Assembly: GCA_947627905.1 (NCBI GenBank)
Contig: CANQXX010000020.1
Coordinates: 1 to 36,702 of the forward strand
Source: an uncultured Clostridia bacterium
GTDB lineage: Bacteria > Bacillota > Clostridia > Oscillospirales > Ruminococcaceae
Length of the DNA stretch: 36,702 nucleotides
Reading direction: 5' to 3'
Below are positions 1-7,806 of this stretch, piece after piece; position 1 is the stretch's first letter; every line of letters starts with the position of its first letter. Below the pieces are notes generated by a model. It was not told the origin of the DNA and searched no databases. It saw nothing but the letters and a program-made list of their open reading frames with translations. The position numbers and the translations under genes were made by a program.

Positions 1-18
1 TTTCCCTTAGACCCTGCG

Positions 19-52
19 AGCTGGGCTCAGCTCGACCAGCTATCGTTTTTTT
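19..52 (+). terminator. Candidate terminator of a gene left of the window
   Basis: AGCTGG (19-24) can pair with CCAGCT (36-41), and an alternative smaller hairpin GAGCTG/CAGCTC lies inside. A run of seven T follows at 46-52. This is the layout of a rho-independent terminator for plus-strand transcription entering from the left. The gene it would serve is not in the window. Confidence 0.5.
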
Positions 53-60
53 ATTTTGTT

Positions 61-259
61 CCGCTAAATTATCATTTGGTGTTAAGAGTTGAGATATTAA
101 GGCTTAACGCCCAACATACCCGCCCCCTTGAGGGGGCTACACGTTCAAACGGCTTACTATTTAAACTTAATTTGGGGGTGACATTGCCCGCGGGGGCTTC
201 CCCGCTAAATTATCATTTATCTCAACTCTTAACTTTCAACTCTCAACACTGAATGATAA
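61..259. repeat. Noncoding repeat-rich segment with direct and inverted copies
   Basis: The 17-mer CCGCTAAATTATCATTT occurs at 61-77 and again at 202-218. GTTAAGAGTTGAGAT at 81-95 is followed by its exact reverse complement at 219-233. Two GC-rich hairpins lie between (GCCCCC/GGGGGC near 122-137, and GCGGGG/CCCCGC at 190-205). AATGATAA near 252 is a further inverted match to the TTATCATT part. No open reading frame of note. It resembles a small dispersed or MITE-like element, but only one locus is visible here. Confidence 0.5.
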
Positions 260-277
260 CTTTTTCTAAATTTTATG

Positions 278-306
278 TTGCTTGTACGGAAATTATGTGC
301 TATAAT
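278..306 (+). promoter_or_regulatory. Promoter for the aminotransferase-trpS unit
   Basis: A TATAAT box at 301-306 has an upstream TG (TGC before the box, extended -10). A weak -35, TTGCTT at 278-283, sits 17 bases upstream. It lies about 45 bases before the ribosome site GGAGG at 337-341. Confidence 0.65.
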
Positions 307-349
307 ATAAAATATATGGTTCATTATTGAATGTGTGGAGGTTTTTTGT

Positions 350-1540
350 ATGAATTATTCTTTCTCAAATAAGGTCACGGGACTTCAGGCTTCTGCTATC
401 CGTGAAATACTTAAATTTACCGCGTTTCCCGACGTTATTTCCTTTGCTGCCGGAAATCCCGCCCCCGAGGCATTCCCCGTAAAAGCCGTCAGCGAAATAA
501 CTGCAAAGATACTCAGCGAGAACCCTATCGCAGCTTTACAGTACAGCATTACGGAAGGTTACACCCCTCTCCGCGATACGGTGAAAAAGCGCCTTGCTTC
601 TCAAAACTCCTATGATCCTGATATTGATGAGGTGATAATCACTTCCGGCGGTCAGCAGGGCAATGAGCTCTCCTGCAAGGTATTCCTCAATGAGGGCGAT
701 ACACTTATATGTGAATCACCGTCGTTTATCGGCAGCATAAATTCTTTCAAATCATACAATGTCAACCTTGTGGGCGTTGAAATGGACGATGAGGGCATTG
801 ATCCGGAAAAACTCGAAGCTGCTCTCAAAGCCAACCCGAATACAAAAATCATCTATCTGATACCGAATTTCCAGAACCCTACAGGCAAATGTATGTCATA
901 TGAAAGAAGAAAGACCGTTTATCAGCTTGCACAAAAATACAATGTCGTTATTCTGGAAGATAATCCCTACGGTGAGATTCGCTTCGAGGGAGAGCATATA
1001 CCGTCTATAAAGTCTCTCGATACCGACGGCAGAGTTATCTACTGCGGAAGTTTTTCAAAGGTCCTCGCTCCCGGAATAAGGGTAGGATTTGTTTCTGCGC
1101 CGAAGCCTATCGTTCAGAAAATAGTTGTCTGCAAACAGGTCGCCGACGTTCATACAAATATCCTTGCCCAGATGATCGCAGACGAGTTTATGAACAATTA
1201 CGATTTTGAAGCTCATCTGGAAAAAATAAGGGAAATTTACCGCAAAAAGTGCGGTCTTATGCTTTCGGAAATAGATAAGAATTTCTCAAAGAAGATAACC
1301 GTTACCCGTCCGCAGGGAGGTCTGTTCATATGGGCAACGCTGCCGGAGGGCTGCGATATGACCGGATTCTGCAAAAAAGCCGTTGAAGCAAAGGTAGCCG
1401 TTGTACCGGGCAATGCCTTTACGGTGCACGAGACAGACCCGATAAACAGTTTCAGACTGAATTTCTCTACTCCTACCGATGAACAGCTTGTCAAAGGCTG
1501 CGAAATTCTCGGAAAAATGTCCAGAGAAATGTTTGACTGA
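350..1540 (+). CDS. PLP-dependent aminotransferase, 2-aminoadipate/aromatic (LysN-like) group
   Basis: Fold-type I aminotransferase of 396 residues that would move an amino group between an amino acid and a 2-oxo acid in the cytoplasm. The sequence shows the family signposts in order: SFAAGNPAPEAFP near residue 31, NFQNPTG near 173, EDNPYG near 203, and the PLP-binding lysine in SFSK (K237), followed by APGIRVGF. There is no N-terminal GntR helix-turn-helix, so it is not a MocR regulator. I start it at ATG 350 because GGAGG (337-341) stands 8 bases upstream; the longer GTG-335 start would contain that ribosome site. trpS follows after a short gap, so the pair is probably co-transcribed. Substrate is not decided by sequence; aromatic, branched-chain and 2-aminoadipate activity all occur in this group. 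Confidence 0.85.
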   Translation: MNYSFSNKVTGLQASAIREILKFTAFPDVISFAAGNPAPEAFPVKAVSEITAKILSENPIAALQYSITEGYTPLRDTVKKRLASQNSYDPDIDEVIITSGGQQGNELSCKVFLNEGDTLICESPSFIGSINSFKSYNVNLVGVEMDDEGIDPEKLEAALKANPNTKIIYLIPNFQNPTGKCMSYERRKTVYQLAQKYNVVILEDNPYGEIRFEGEHIPSIKSLDTDGRVIYCGSFSKVLAPGIRVGFVSAPKPIVQKIVVCKQVADVHTNILAQMIADEFMNNYDFEAHLEKIREIYRKKCGLMLSEIDKNFSKKITVTRPQGGLFIWATLPEGCDMTGFCKKAVEAKVAVVPGNAFTVHETDPINSFRLNFSTPTDEQLVKGCEILGKMSREMFD

Positions 1541-1563
1541 TATAAAGAAAGGAAATGATACCC

Positions 1564-2571
1564 ATGTCGGAACAGGAAAGAAAGAAGATAATTTTAAGCA
1601 GCATACAGCCTACCGGAACATTTACGCTGGGCAATTACATCGGCGCAGTTTCCCGCTGGGGAAAGCTCCAGGACGAATTTGACTGTATATATTCCGTTGC
1701 TGATATGCACGCAATAACCGTCCGTCAGGACCCTGCCCAGCTCCGCAAAAGGACTATAGAATCCTATGCTCTGCTTATCGCCTGCGGAATTGATCCGAAA
1801 AGATCTATAGTGTTTATCCAGAGCCATGCCGGAACTCATGCGGAGCTTAACTGGATACTTGCCTGCTCAACGCAGTTCGGCGAGCTTTCCAGAATGACCC
1901 AGTTCAAGGATAAATCTGCAAAGCACCCGGACGATATTAATGCAGGACTTTTCACATATCCCGTGCTTATGGCGGCGGATATCCTTGCTTACAATGCGGA
2001 TCTCGTTCCGATAGGGGAGGATCAGCGCCAGCACCTTGAACTTGCCCGTAATATTGCACAGCGTTTTAACGGCAAATACGGCGATTTCTTTACTATACCC
2101 GAAGCGTATATCCCGGAAGTGGGCGCAAAGATCACATCTTTGCAGGATCCTACAAAGAAAATGTCCAAATCGGACGAAAACCCCAATGCCTGCATTTTCA
2201 TTCTTGACGAGCCGGACGTTATCATCAGAAAGTTCAAGAGAGCGGTAACAGACAGCGATTCAATAGTAAGATATTCCGAGGATAAGCCGGGCATAAGCAA
2301 CCTTATGTCTATCTATTCTGCTGTTACCGGAAAGAATATCCCCGATATCGAAAGGGAATTTGACGGCAAGGGCTACGGAGATTTCAAACTTGCCGTAGGT
2401 GAGGCTGTTGCGGACAACCTTAAACCCGTCCGTGAGGAATTTGCCCGCCTTATGGCTGACAAGGCATATCTTAAAGAATGTTATATGAACGGCGCAAAGG
2501 CTGCTCTTTCCATAAGCGGAAGGGTTGCTGCAAAGGCTTATCACAAGGTCGGTTTTGTTGACGCAAGATAA
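1564..2571 (+). CDS. trpS: Tryptophan--tRNA ligase
   Basis: Class I aminoacyl-tRNA synthetase that charges tRNA-Trp with tryptophan using ATP. At 335 residues it has the usual bacterial length. The HIGH-type signature is present as TLGNYIGA (from residue 21), with Thr in the first place as in other Firmicutes enzymes, and the KMSKS loop is exact (K199-S203). GEDQRQHLELARNIA is also typical. ATG 1564 is preferred to ATG 1555 because the GAAAGGA ribosome site (1547-1552) is about 11 bases from it but only 2 from the other. The 23-base gap to the aminotransferase stop leaves no room for a T-box leader, so control must come from the upstream promoter. A hairpin terminator follows directly. Confidence 0.95.
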   Translation: MSEQERKKIILSSIQPTGTFTLGNYIGAVSRWGKLQDEFDCIYSVADMHAITVRQDPAQLRKRTIESYALLIACGIDPKRSIVFIQSHAGTHAELNWILACSTQFGELSRMTQFKDKSAKHPDDINAGLFTYPVLMAADILAYNADLVPIGEDQRQHLELARNIAQRFNGKYGDFFTIPEAYIPEVGAKITSLQDPTKKMSKSDENPNACIFILDEPDVIIRKFKRAVTDSDSIVRYSEDKPGISNLMSIYSAVTGKNIPDIEREFDGKGYGDFKLAVGEAVADNLKPVREEFARLMADKAYLKECYMNGAKAALSISGRVAAKAYHKVGFVDAR

Positions 2572-2575
2572 TTTA

Positions 2576-2622
2576 AAAAGGAACTCCCGCAGAGATTTGC
2601 TTTTGCGGAGTTCCTTTGATTT
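2576..2622 (+). terminator. Rho-independent terminator after trpS
   Basis: AAAGGAACTCCCGCA pairs with TGCGGAGTTCCTTT (one bulged C), with an A/T-rich loop between and TTTGATTTTAT afterwards. It begins a few bases past the trpS stop. Confidence 0.85.
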
Positions 2623-2638
2623 TATACAATAAAAACGG

Positions 2639-2667
2639 TTGACATTTTGTGACTTTTATGTTATAAT
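2639..2667 (+). promoter_or_regulatory. Consensus promoter P1 in the gap upstream of lacI
   Basis: TTGACA (2639-2644), 17-base spacer, TATAAT (2662-2667). Both boxes are perfect. The nearest downstream gene start is about 400 bases away, so it gives either a long leader or a separate short transcript. Confidence 0.75.
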
Positions 2668-2674
2668 TTTATCG

Positions 2675-2960
2675 TAAATTTCCGGCGGACCGCAGTATCA
2701 ATGCGGTTTATGCGCATATCATATAAAAGCCGTAATTGTGTTGCGATTGTGATTGATTTTGTAATTTTCTGAGGATAGTTGACTTTTTATACAAAAAAAT
2801 TCTGCGAAATATAGGTCATTTGTTGTTTTTGCCGTATAAATCGGCTCAAAACATCGGATTTTGATTTTTATTTGTTCTTTTTTGTTAGGCAAAAAGTCTA
2901 AATTTTTGAAGCAAAAATTATGCAAAAAGTCTATTTTTAACTTGGAATTTAAAAAAACCA
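2675..2960. other. Noncoding leader region with short repeats
   Basis: No gene is supported in this stretch. It holds a small hairpin CCGCA/TGCGG near 2689-2706. The 12-mer GCAAAAAGTCTA occurs twice as a direct repeat (2889-2900 and 2922-2933, exactly 33 bases apart), and an inverted partial copy GACTTTTT lies near 2780. The 82-residue minus-strand reading frame here is low complexity with no ribosome site, and I do not call it a gene. Confidence 0.4.
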
Positions 2961-2989
2961 TTGACATAACTGCAAAATAGTTGTATATT
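2961..2989 (+). promoter_or_regulatory. Promoter P2 for the lacI-sugar ABC operon
   Basis: TTGACA (2961-2966), 17-base spacer, TATATT (2984-2989). The start point would fall near 2996, immediately before the LacI-type operator and about 80 bases before the lacI start codon. Confidence 0.8.
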
Positions 2990-3004
2990 TAATTAACAAG
3001 GTGA

Positions 3005-3017
3005 CGAAAACGTTTGA
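3005..3017. promoter_or_regulatory. LacI-family-like operator
   Basis: CGAAAACGTTTGA has the palindromic core AAACGTTT (3008-3015) with the central CG typical of LacI/CcpA-family operators. It lies just past the predicted start of transcription from P2, so a bound repressor would block it. Autoregulation by the adjacent LacI protein is the natural reading, but this is inference. Confidence 0.55.
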
Positions 3018-3076
3018 GAGGTGATTTGCGCCTTCTTGCGCGTCACACAGAGTAATACATATGCGGAGGGTACGTC

Positions 3077-4096
3077 ATGGTTTCAATTAAAGACATAGCC
3101 TCTGCCTGCGGAGTTTCGATCGCAACGGTGAGCAAAGCGCTGAACGATCACCGCGATGTGAGCGGTTCTACCAAAGCCCTTATAAGAGAAACTGCTAAAA
3201 AAATGGGTTATCTTCCCAATTCTCAGGCAAGGGCGCTTAAGACCAACCGCACTTATAATCTTGGCGTTCTGTTTGTGGAACGCGCTTCCAGCGGACTTAC
3301 ACACAGCCATTTTGCCGCTGTCCTGAACGGCTTCAAGAACGAGGCTGAGGCGAACGGTTATGATATAACGTTCATAAATCAGAACATAAGCGGAAATACT
3401 ATGACCTATTACGAACATTGTATTTTCCGGGGAGTGGACGGCGTTGTGGTAGCCTGCGTTGACGACTTTGAAGACGAGGGAGTTGCTGAACTGCTGAACA
3501 GCTCCGTTCCTGCGGTCACGATAGATTATGTCAGCAAAGGACGTCCTGCGGTGGTTTCAGATAATGCACAGGGCATGAAGTCGCTGACGGAATACATTTG
3601 CAGAATGGGTCACAGAAAGATCGCATATATTTACGGCGATACTTCAAAGGTAACTTCCATAAGGCTTGAAAGTTTCCGGAATACCTTGAAGAGCCTGAAT
3701 ATAGATATAAATGAAAAATATATCGTTCAGGGAAAGTACCACGATCCCGAAACGACCGAAACGCTTACGAGAAGGCTTGCGGAGCTTGACGATCCGCCGA
3801 CCTGCATAATCATGCCGGACGATTTTGCCGCTCTCGGAGGAATGACGGCGCTTGAAAAGCTGGGAATGAGCGTTCCCGATGATATTTCGGTAGCAGGATA
3901 TGACGGCATAACGCTTTCGCATTTTCTGCACCCAAGGCTCACGACATATCAGCAGGATACCGGAAAAATCGGCGCTGAAGCCGCAGTACAGCTTATTTCC
4001 ATGATAAAAAAGGAGATTCCCGCAGATCCGCCTGTGGTGACGGTAAGCGGTTGTCTTATAAAGGGTTCATCGGTAAAAAACCTTGCCGGTGAGTAA
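3077..4096 (+). CDS. LacI-family transcriptional regulator
   Basis: Sugar-responsive DNA-binding regulator, 339 residues, the usual LacI length. The N-terminal helix-turn-helix reads SIKDIASACGVSIATVSKAL, followed by the hinge-helix segment NSQARALKTNRT (from about residue 53). The rest is a periplasmic-binding-protein-like sensor domain, with GVDGVVVACVDD, RKIAYIYGD and the late DISVAGYDG motif. GGAGGG at 3065-3070 sets the ATG. It lies directly upstream of, and in the same direction as, a sugar ABC importer, so it probably controls that operon and itself through the operator at 3005-3017. The effector sugar cannot be told from the sequence. Confidence 0.92.
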   Translation: MVSIKDIASACGVSIATVSKALNDHRDVSGSTKALIRETAKKMGYLPNSQARALKTNRTYNLGVLFVERASSGLTHSHFAAVLNGFKNEAEANGYDITFINQNISGNTMTYYEHCIFRGVDGVVVACVDDFEDEGVAELLNSSVPAVTIDYVSKGRPAVVSDNAQGMKSLTEYICRMGHRKIAYIYGDTSKVTSIRLESFRNTLKSLNIDINEKYIVQGKYHDPETTETLTRRLAELDDPPTCIIMPDDFAALGGMTALEKLGMSVPDDISVAGYDGITLSHFLHPRLTTYQQDTGKIGAEAAVQLISMIKKEIPADPPVVTVSGCLIKGSSVKNLAGE

Positions 4097-4103
4097 ACCA
4101 AAG

Positions 4104-4130
4104 TATTATATTATTCCTAATAATATAATG
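4104..4130 (+). other. AT-rich hairpin in the leader of the binding-protein gene
   Basis: TTATATTATT (4106-4115) and AATAATATAA (4119-4128) form a perfect stem around loop CCT, extendable by one or two pairs. It lies between the lacI stop and the AAGGAGG ribosome site (4138-4144). It has no T-run and is not a convincing terminator. It may mark an mRNA processing or stabilising site at the head of the highly expressed gene. Confidence 0.5.
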
Positions 4131-4152
4131 TAATTTTAAGGAGGAAAACCAA

Positions 4153-5589
4153 ATGAAGAATTTTAAGAAGAAGATCGCTCTTCTCGCAGCTCTTGCATGT
4201 GCTGGAACCATGCTTGCCGGCTGTAACAGTGATGACACCACATCCGATGATGCTAGCGCAGACGCCACAACAGCTGCTGCTGACAACAGCGGTGCTGCTG
4301 AAGAAACCACAACAATGAATGCTGAAGAGCAGGCTGCTGCTAACGAAGCTGCTGCTGTAGAGCTCGCTGATGACGGCGACAAGCTCACAATCCTTTGCTG
4401 GACAGGCGCTGACCTCGACAACATGATCCCTCTCTTCTGCGAAGAAAAGGGCTATTCTGCTGATCAGGTTACATGGGTACAGGTTGGTACTTCCGGCGGT
4501 GAAGCAAGAGAGCAGTATCAGCAGTATCTCGCTGGTGATGAGGACGCTGATATCCTTATCCTCGAAGCTGACTGGATCCTCGGCTACCTGAACGATCAGT
4601 ACACAGTTCCCCTTTCTTCTCTCGGAATCGACGCTTCCGCTTACAGCGAAGCTTATCCTTACACCGTTGCAATCGGTACAGATGAGAACGGTATCCTGAG
4701 AGGTGCTTCATGGCAGGCTGCAGCCGGCGGTTATGTTTACAGAACAGACCTTGCTGAGCAGTATCTTGGCGTAACATCTCCTGAGCAGATGCAGGAAAAG
4801 ATCGGCGACTGGGATAAGTTCCAGGAAGCTGCTAAGACTGTTTCCGAGGCTTCCGGCGGAAAGACCGCTATGACAGCTACACTCGGCGGTATGTGGCAGG
4901 TTTACCAGGCTAACAGAACACAGCCTTGGGTTAAGGACAACAAGCTCGTTCTTGACAATGCTGAGAACTTCCTTGACATTGCTAAGACATTCCGTGATAA
5001 CAAGTATGAGACAGGCGTTACACAGTGGAGCGACGCTTGGTTTGCAGTAGGTCAGGACGACTCTACAATGGGTTACTTCTTCTCCACATGGTGTCTTGCT
5101 AAGGGTGCACAGCTCGAGCAGGCTGAAGGCGGCGAAGGCGGAGCTACCTACGGTAAGTACAACATCTGTGTAGGTCCTTCCAACTACTTCTGGGGCGGTT
5201 CTTGGCTTGCTCCTTCCGCTAAGTGCGATAACAAGACTATGGCTGCTGACTTCATCAACTTCTTCACTACAAATAAGGATACAATGCAGAAGTATGCTGA
5301 AAAGAGCGGTGACTTTGTAAACAACAAGGCTGCTATGCAGGCTATCGTTGACGCTGGATCTAACTCCAACGCTCTCCTTGGCGGTCAGGATCAGTTCGCA
5401 GTTCTTATCGACGCTGCTGCCGGTATCAACATGGACGGTCTTATCACAGCATATGACTCCTCCATCAAGGATTCCTTCAACAATGCTGTAACAAAGTATG
5501 TTGACGGCGAGTATGCAACCAAGGAAGACGCTCTTAACGGATTCCAGGATGACGTTGCTACTAAGTATCCTGATCTTAACTGGGACTAA
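4153..5589 (+). CDS. Carbohydrate ABC transporter substrate-binding lipoprotein
   Basis: Extracellular solute-binding protein (family 1, sugar type), 478 residues, which would capture a sugar outside the cell and pass it to the two permeases encoded next. A basic N-terminus and hydrophobic stretch end in the lipobox LAGC, with Cys24 as the lipidated residue. Residues about 25-75 are a low-complexity Asp/Thr/Ala/Glu linker, as is common in surface lipoproteins of Ruminococcus relatives. The mature domain has YVYRTDL, TMGYFFSTWC and a FWGGSWLAPS segment typical of the sugar-binding group. Codon use is strongly biased (GCT, AAG, AAC), unlike neighbouring genes, and suggests high expression. An AAGGAGG site stands 8 bases before the ATG. 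The sugar is not identifiable. Confidence 0.92.
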   Translation: MKNFKKKIALLAALACAGTMLAGCNSDDTTSDDASADATTAAADNSGAAEETTTMNAEEQAAANEAAAVELADDGDKLTILCWTGADLDNMIPLFCEEKGYSADQVTWVQVGTSGGEAREQYQQYLAGDEDADILILEADWILGYLNDQYTVPLSSLGIDASAYSEAYPYTVAIGTDENGILRGASWQAAAGGYVYRTDLAEQYLGVTSPEQMQEKIGDWDKFQEAAKTVSEASGGKTAMTATLGGMWQVYQANRTQPWVKDNKLVLDNAENFLDIAKTFRDNKYETGVTQWSDAWFAVGQDDSTMGYFFSTWCLAKGAQLEQAEGGEGGATYGKYNICVGPSNYFWGGSWLAPSAKCDNKTMAADFINFFTTNKDTMQKYAEKSGDFVNNKAAMQAIVDAGSNSNALLGGQDQFAVLIDAAAGINMDGLITAYDSSIKDSFNNAVTKYVDGEYATKEDALNGFQDDVATKYPDLNWD

Positions 5590-5627
5590 TTCAGTTAAAA
5601 TAGTTAATATTTAACAAATGATGTACT

Positions 5628-5653
5628 GCTTACGGGGAAATTTCCCCGTAAGC
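5628..5653. other. Perfect 26-base palindrome between binding protein and permease genes
   Basis: GCTTACGGGGAAA (5628-5640) is followed at once by its exact reverse complement (5641-5653). In RNA this gives a GC-rich stem of about 11 pairs with a tight AU loop. No T-run follows. It is best read as an intercistronic stem that protects or partly terminates the binding-protein mRNA, giving more lipoprotein than permease. Confidence 0.7.
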
Positions 5654-5701
5654 GTATATTATATCTTTAAATGTGATAATTTGATGAAAAGGGTGTGTTT
5701 T

Positions 5702-6703
5702 ATGCAGTCGCTCAGACCCAACGGCAGAAAATCAATTAGTTATGCCAAGTACGGCTACTTATTTATTCTGCCCTTTTTTATTGTCTATGTATTTTTCATG
5801 ATCTATCCGCTGATAAATACGTTTAGACTGAGTTTCTTCGGCAACGGTAATGCCAATGCAGACACCTTTGTAGGCTTACAGAATTTTAAGTACATACTCG
5901 TTGGAGGTTCGCGTCCTGCAAAAGCCATCCATGAAGAGTTTATAAGATCCCTCAAGAATACCGTTATCCTTTGGGTAGGTAACTTTATTCCCCAGATCAT
6001 TCTCTCCCTTCTCCTTGCGGTGTGGTTCACCGATTCAAGAGTGAAGGTAAAAGGTACAGGCTTCTTCAAGGTCGTAATGTACATGCCTAACATTATTACG
6101 GCTACATCGGTATGCGGACTGTTCCTTATTCTTTTCGGAAACAGCAAATACGGCGCTGTAAACGCAATGCTCCTTGATATGGGCACTATTGCTGAACCTT
6201 TCAAATTTGTTAATACGGTAACTTCTTCAAGAGTTATAGTAATGTTCATACAAACATGGATGTGGTTCGGTAATACTATGATCCTGCTGATGTCAGGTAT
6301 CATGGGTATAGATCTGTCGCTGTTTGAAGCGGCATCTATCGACGGCGCAAGCAGCGGTCAGGTATTTTTCAAGATAACACTCCCACTTCTGAAGCCGATC
6401 TTCCTGTATGTTCTTATTACATCAATGATCGGTGGTCTCCAGATGTTCGATATCCCGTACCTCTTCCACGAGGGCTCCGGTGCTTCGGCTATCCAGACTC
6501 ACCTCGAAACTGCGGCGGTATTCGTTTATAAGCATTTCCACCTTATCGATCCGAACTATGGATATTCTGCTGCGGCATCTGTTCTTCTGTTCTTCATTAC
6601 CGGTATTCTTGGTCTGCTCGTTTACAGATTCAATACCAGCAGTGACGACAGAGCGGCTGCCAAGAGCAACAAGAAGAAGTCCAAGCACGCCGGACTGCTT
6701 TAA
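5702..6703 (+). CDS. Sugar ABC transporter permease (MalF/UgpA-like)
   Basis: Inner-membrane permease subunit of the sugar importer, 333 residues from the chosen start. About six hydrophobic segments are visible, the first near residues 20-40 (YLFILPFFIVYVFFMIY). The cytoplasmic EAA loop that contacts the ATPase reads EAASIDGASSGQVFFKITLP. The tail is lysine-rich and cytoplasmic. AAGGGTG (5688-5694) is 7 bases before ATG 5702, so I prefer this start to ATG 5684 or the much longer frame from 5618, which would run through the palindrome. It follows the binding-protein gene and is 17 bases before the second permease. No ATPase gene follows, so a shared MsmK/MalK-type ATPase encoded elsewhere is expected. 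Confidence 0.92.
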   Translation: MQSLRPNGRKSISYAKYGYLFILPFFIVYVFFMIYPLINTFRLSFFGNGNANADTFVGLQNFKYILVGGSRPAKAIHEEFIRSLKNTVILWVGNFIPQIILSLLLAVWFTDSRVKVKGTGFFKVVMYMPNIITATSVCGLFLILFGNSKYGAVNAMLLDMGTIAEPFKFVNTVTSSRVIVMFIQTWMWFGNTMILLMSGIMGIDLSLFEAASIDGASSGQVFFKITLPLLKPIFLYVLITSMIGGLQMFDIPYLFHEGSGASAIQTHLETAAVFVYKHFHLIDPNYGYSAAASVLLFFITGILGLLVYRFNTSSDDRAAAKSNKKKSKHAGLL

Positions 6704-6720
6704 TAGGGAGGTATTGATAT

Positions 6721-7647
6721 ATGGATAAATATGCTAACAGAGCAGCAGGCAACTATAATGCCAATTATACCCGTAAGCTCAAGATCGAGGGTACTATAAA
6801 GCTTATAATCTGCATATTGATAACAATAGTTTGCCTTCTTCCTATCTGGCTGCTGTTTGTAAATGCTACAAAATCTACCGCTGATATCACCGGAAGTGCT
6901 TCCAACGCATTTTCAAGACTTATCCCCGGTACGAACATTATAAGAAATATCAAGACCCTTACAAGCGAGACGGAAGGTAACACAGAGTTCCTGAGAGCAT
7001 TCAAGGTTTTCACAGGTTTCAGAAACAGCCTTTTCATTTCTATCTGTGCCTGCGCCCTGTCTGTATTCTTCTCCGGACTTACGGCTTATGGTCTTACGGT
7101 ATATGACTTCAAGCTCAAGGGCTTTGCTACAACATTTATACTGCTGGTAATGATGGTTCCCGTTCAGGTAGTATCAACAGGTTTCTTACAGTTCATGGTA
7201 CAGATCAAACTGTACGATAACTACATACCTCTTATCATTCCTGCAATTGCGGCACCTCAGGTAGTATTCTTCATGCTCCAGTATATGCGCTCGGTATTCC
7301 CGCTTGATATAGTTGAAGCGGCTCGTATCGACGGCTGCGGCGAGTTCCGTACATTCATGCAGATAGGTCTTCCTATCCTTAAACCTGCATTTGCGGTTCA
7401 GGCGATATTCGCTTTCGTTTCAAACTGGAACAACTACTATACACCTTCTATGATCCTCATTTCCAACAAGCTGGAACAGAGGACAATGCCTATGATGGTT
7501 GCTGCCGTTCTCAACAACGATAAGATCGCTGACTTCGGCGCTAAGTACATGGCGGTTGCAATTTCTATCCTCCCGGTAGTTGTTGTTTACCTCTTCCTGT
7601 CCAAGTACATCATTGGCGGTGTAACGCTGGGCTCTGTAAAGGGTTGA
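6721..7647 (+). CDS. Sugar ABC transporter permease (MalG/UgpE-like)
   Basis: Second membrane subunit of the importer, 308 residues. The first membrane segment lies near residues 25-48 (IKLIICILITIVCLLPIW), and further segments lie around residues 100, 135, 170, 220 and 280. The EAA loop reads EAARIDGCGEFRTFMQIGLP, and the C-terminus ends in IIGGVTLGSVKG, a very common ending in this family. GGGAGG at 6705-6710 serves the ATG. It closes the operon, and a terminator follows immediately. Confidence 0.93.
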   Translation: MDKYANRAAGNYNANYTRKLKIEGTIKLIICILITIVCLLPIWLLFVNATKSTADITGSASNAFSRLIPGTNIIRNIKTLTSETEGNTEFLRAFKVFTGFRNSLFISICACALSVFFSGLTAYGLTVYDFKLKGFATTFILLVMMVPVQVVSTGFLQFMVQIKLYDNYIPLIIPAIAAPQVVFFMLQYMRSVFPLDIVEAARIDGCGEFRTFMQIGLPILKPAFAVQAIFAFVSNWNNYYTPSMILISNKLEQRTMPMMVAAVLNNDKIADFGAKYMAVAISILPVVVVYLFLSKYIIGGVTLGSVKG

Positions 7648-7659
7648 TTTCAGAATTTC

Positions 7660-7696
7660 AAGACTGTATAGGCTGTTGTCTGTACAGTCTTTTTTA
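7660..7696 (+). terminator. Terminator of the sugar ABC operon
   Basis: AAGACTGTA (7660-7668) pairs with TACAGTCTT (7683-7691), followed by a T-run through 7695. It starts 13 bases after the stop of the second permease. Confidence 0.85.
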
Positions 7697-7717
7697 TATT
7701 TGTTTACTTTTATTCTC

Positions 7718-7747
7718 TTGACAAACACGGGCAAAATATGTTATCAT
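7718..7747 (+). promoter_or_regulatory. Promoter of the ACT-hom-thrB operon
   Basis: TTGACA (7718-7723) and TATCAT (7742-7747) with an 18-base spacer; TG at 7739-7740 lies just before the -10. The start point would be near 7754, about 50 bases before the first gene. Confidence 0.7.
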
Positions 7748-7806
7748 TGTATGTATACTGAATACACTTGTTTTTATCACATGGACGTTGACCTGTGGAG
7801 GTTTAT

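Noticed and set aside
61-259. CRISPR array at the left edge
   Set aside because: The repeats are only two copies, mixed direct and inverted, without regular spacers or cas genes.
1541-1563. T-box riboswitch for trpS
   Set aside because: Only 23 bases separate the aminotransferase stop and the trpS start, and no T-box sequence is seen before 350 either.
2719-2967. 82-residue minus-strand reading frame in the lacI control region
   Set aside because: Low-complexity Lys/Phe/Asn-rich product, no ribosome site, and it overlaps promoter and repeat structure.
3005-3017. CcpA catabolite (cre) site instead of a LacI operator
   Set aside because: The core is similar, but the outer positions fit poorly and the adjacent LacI regulator explains it better. 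It remains possible.
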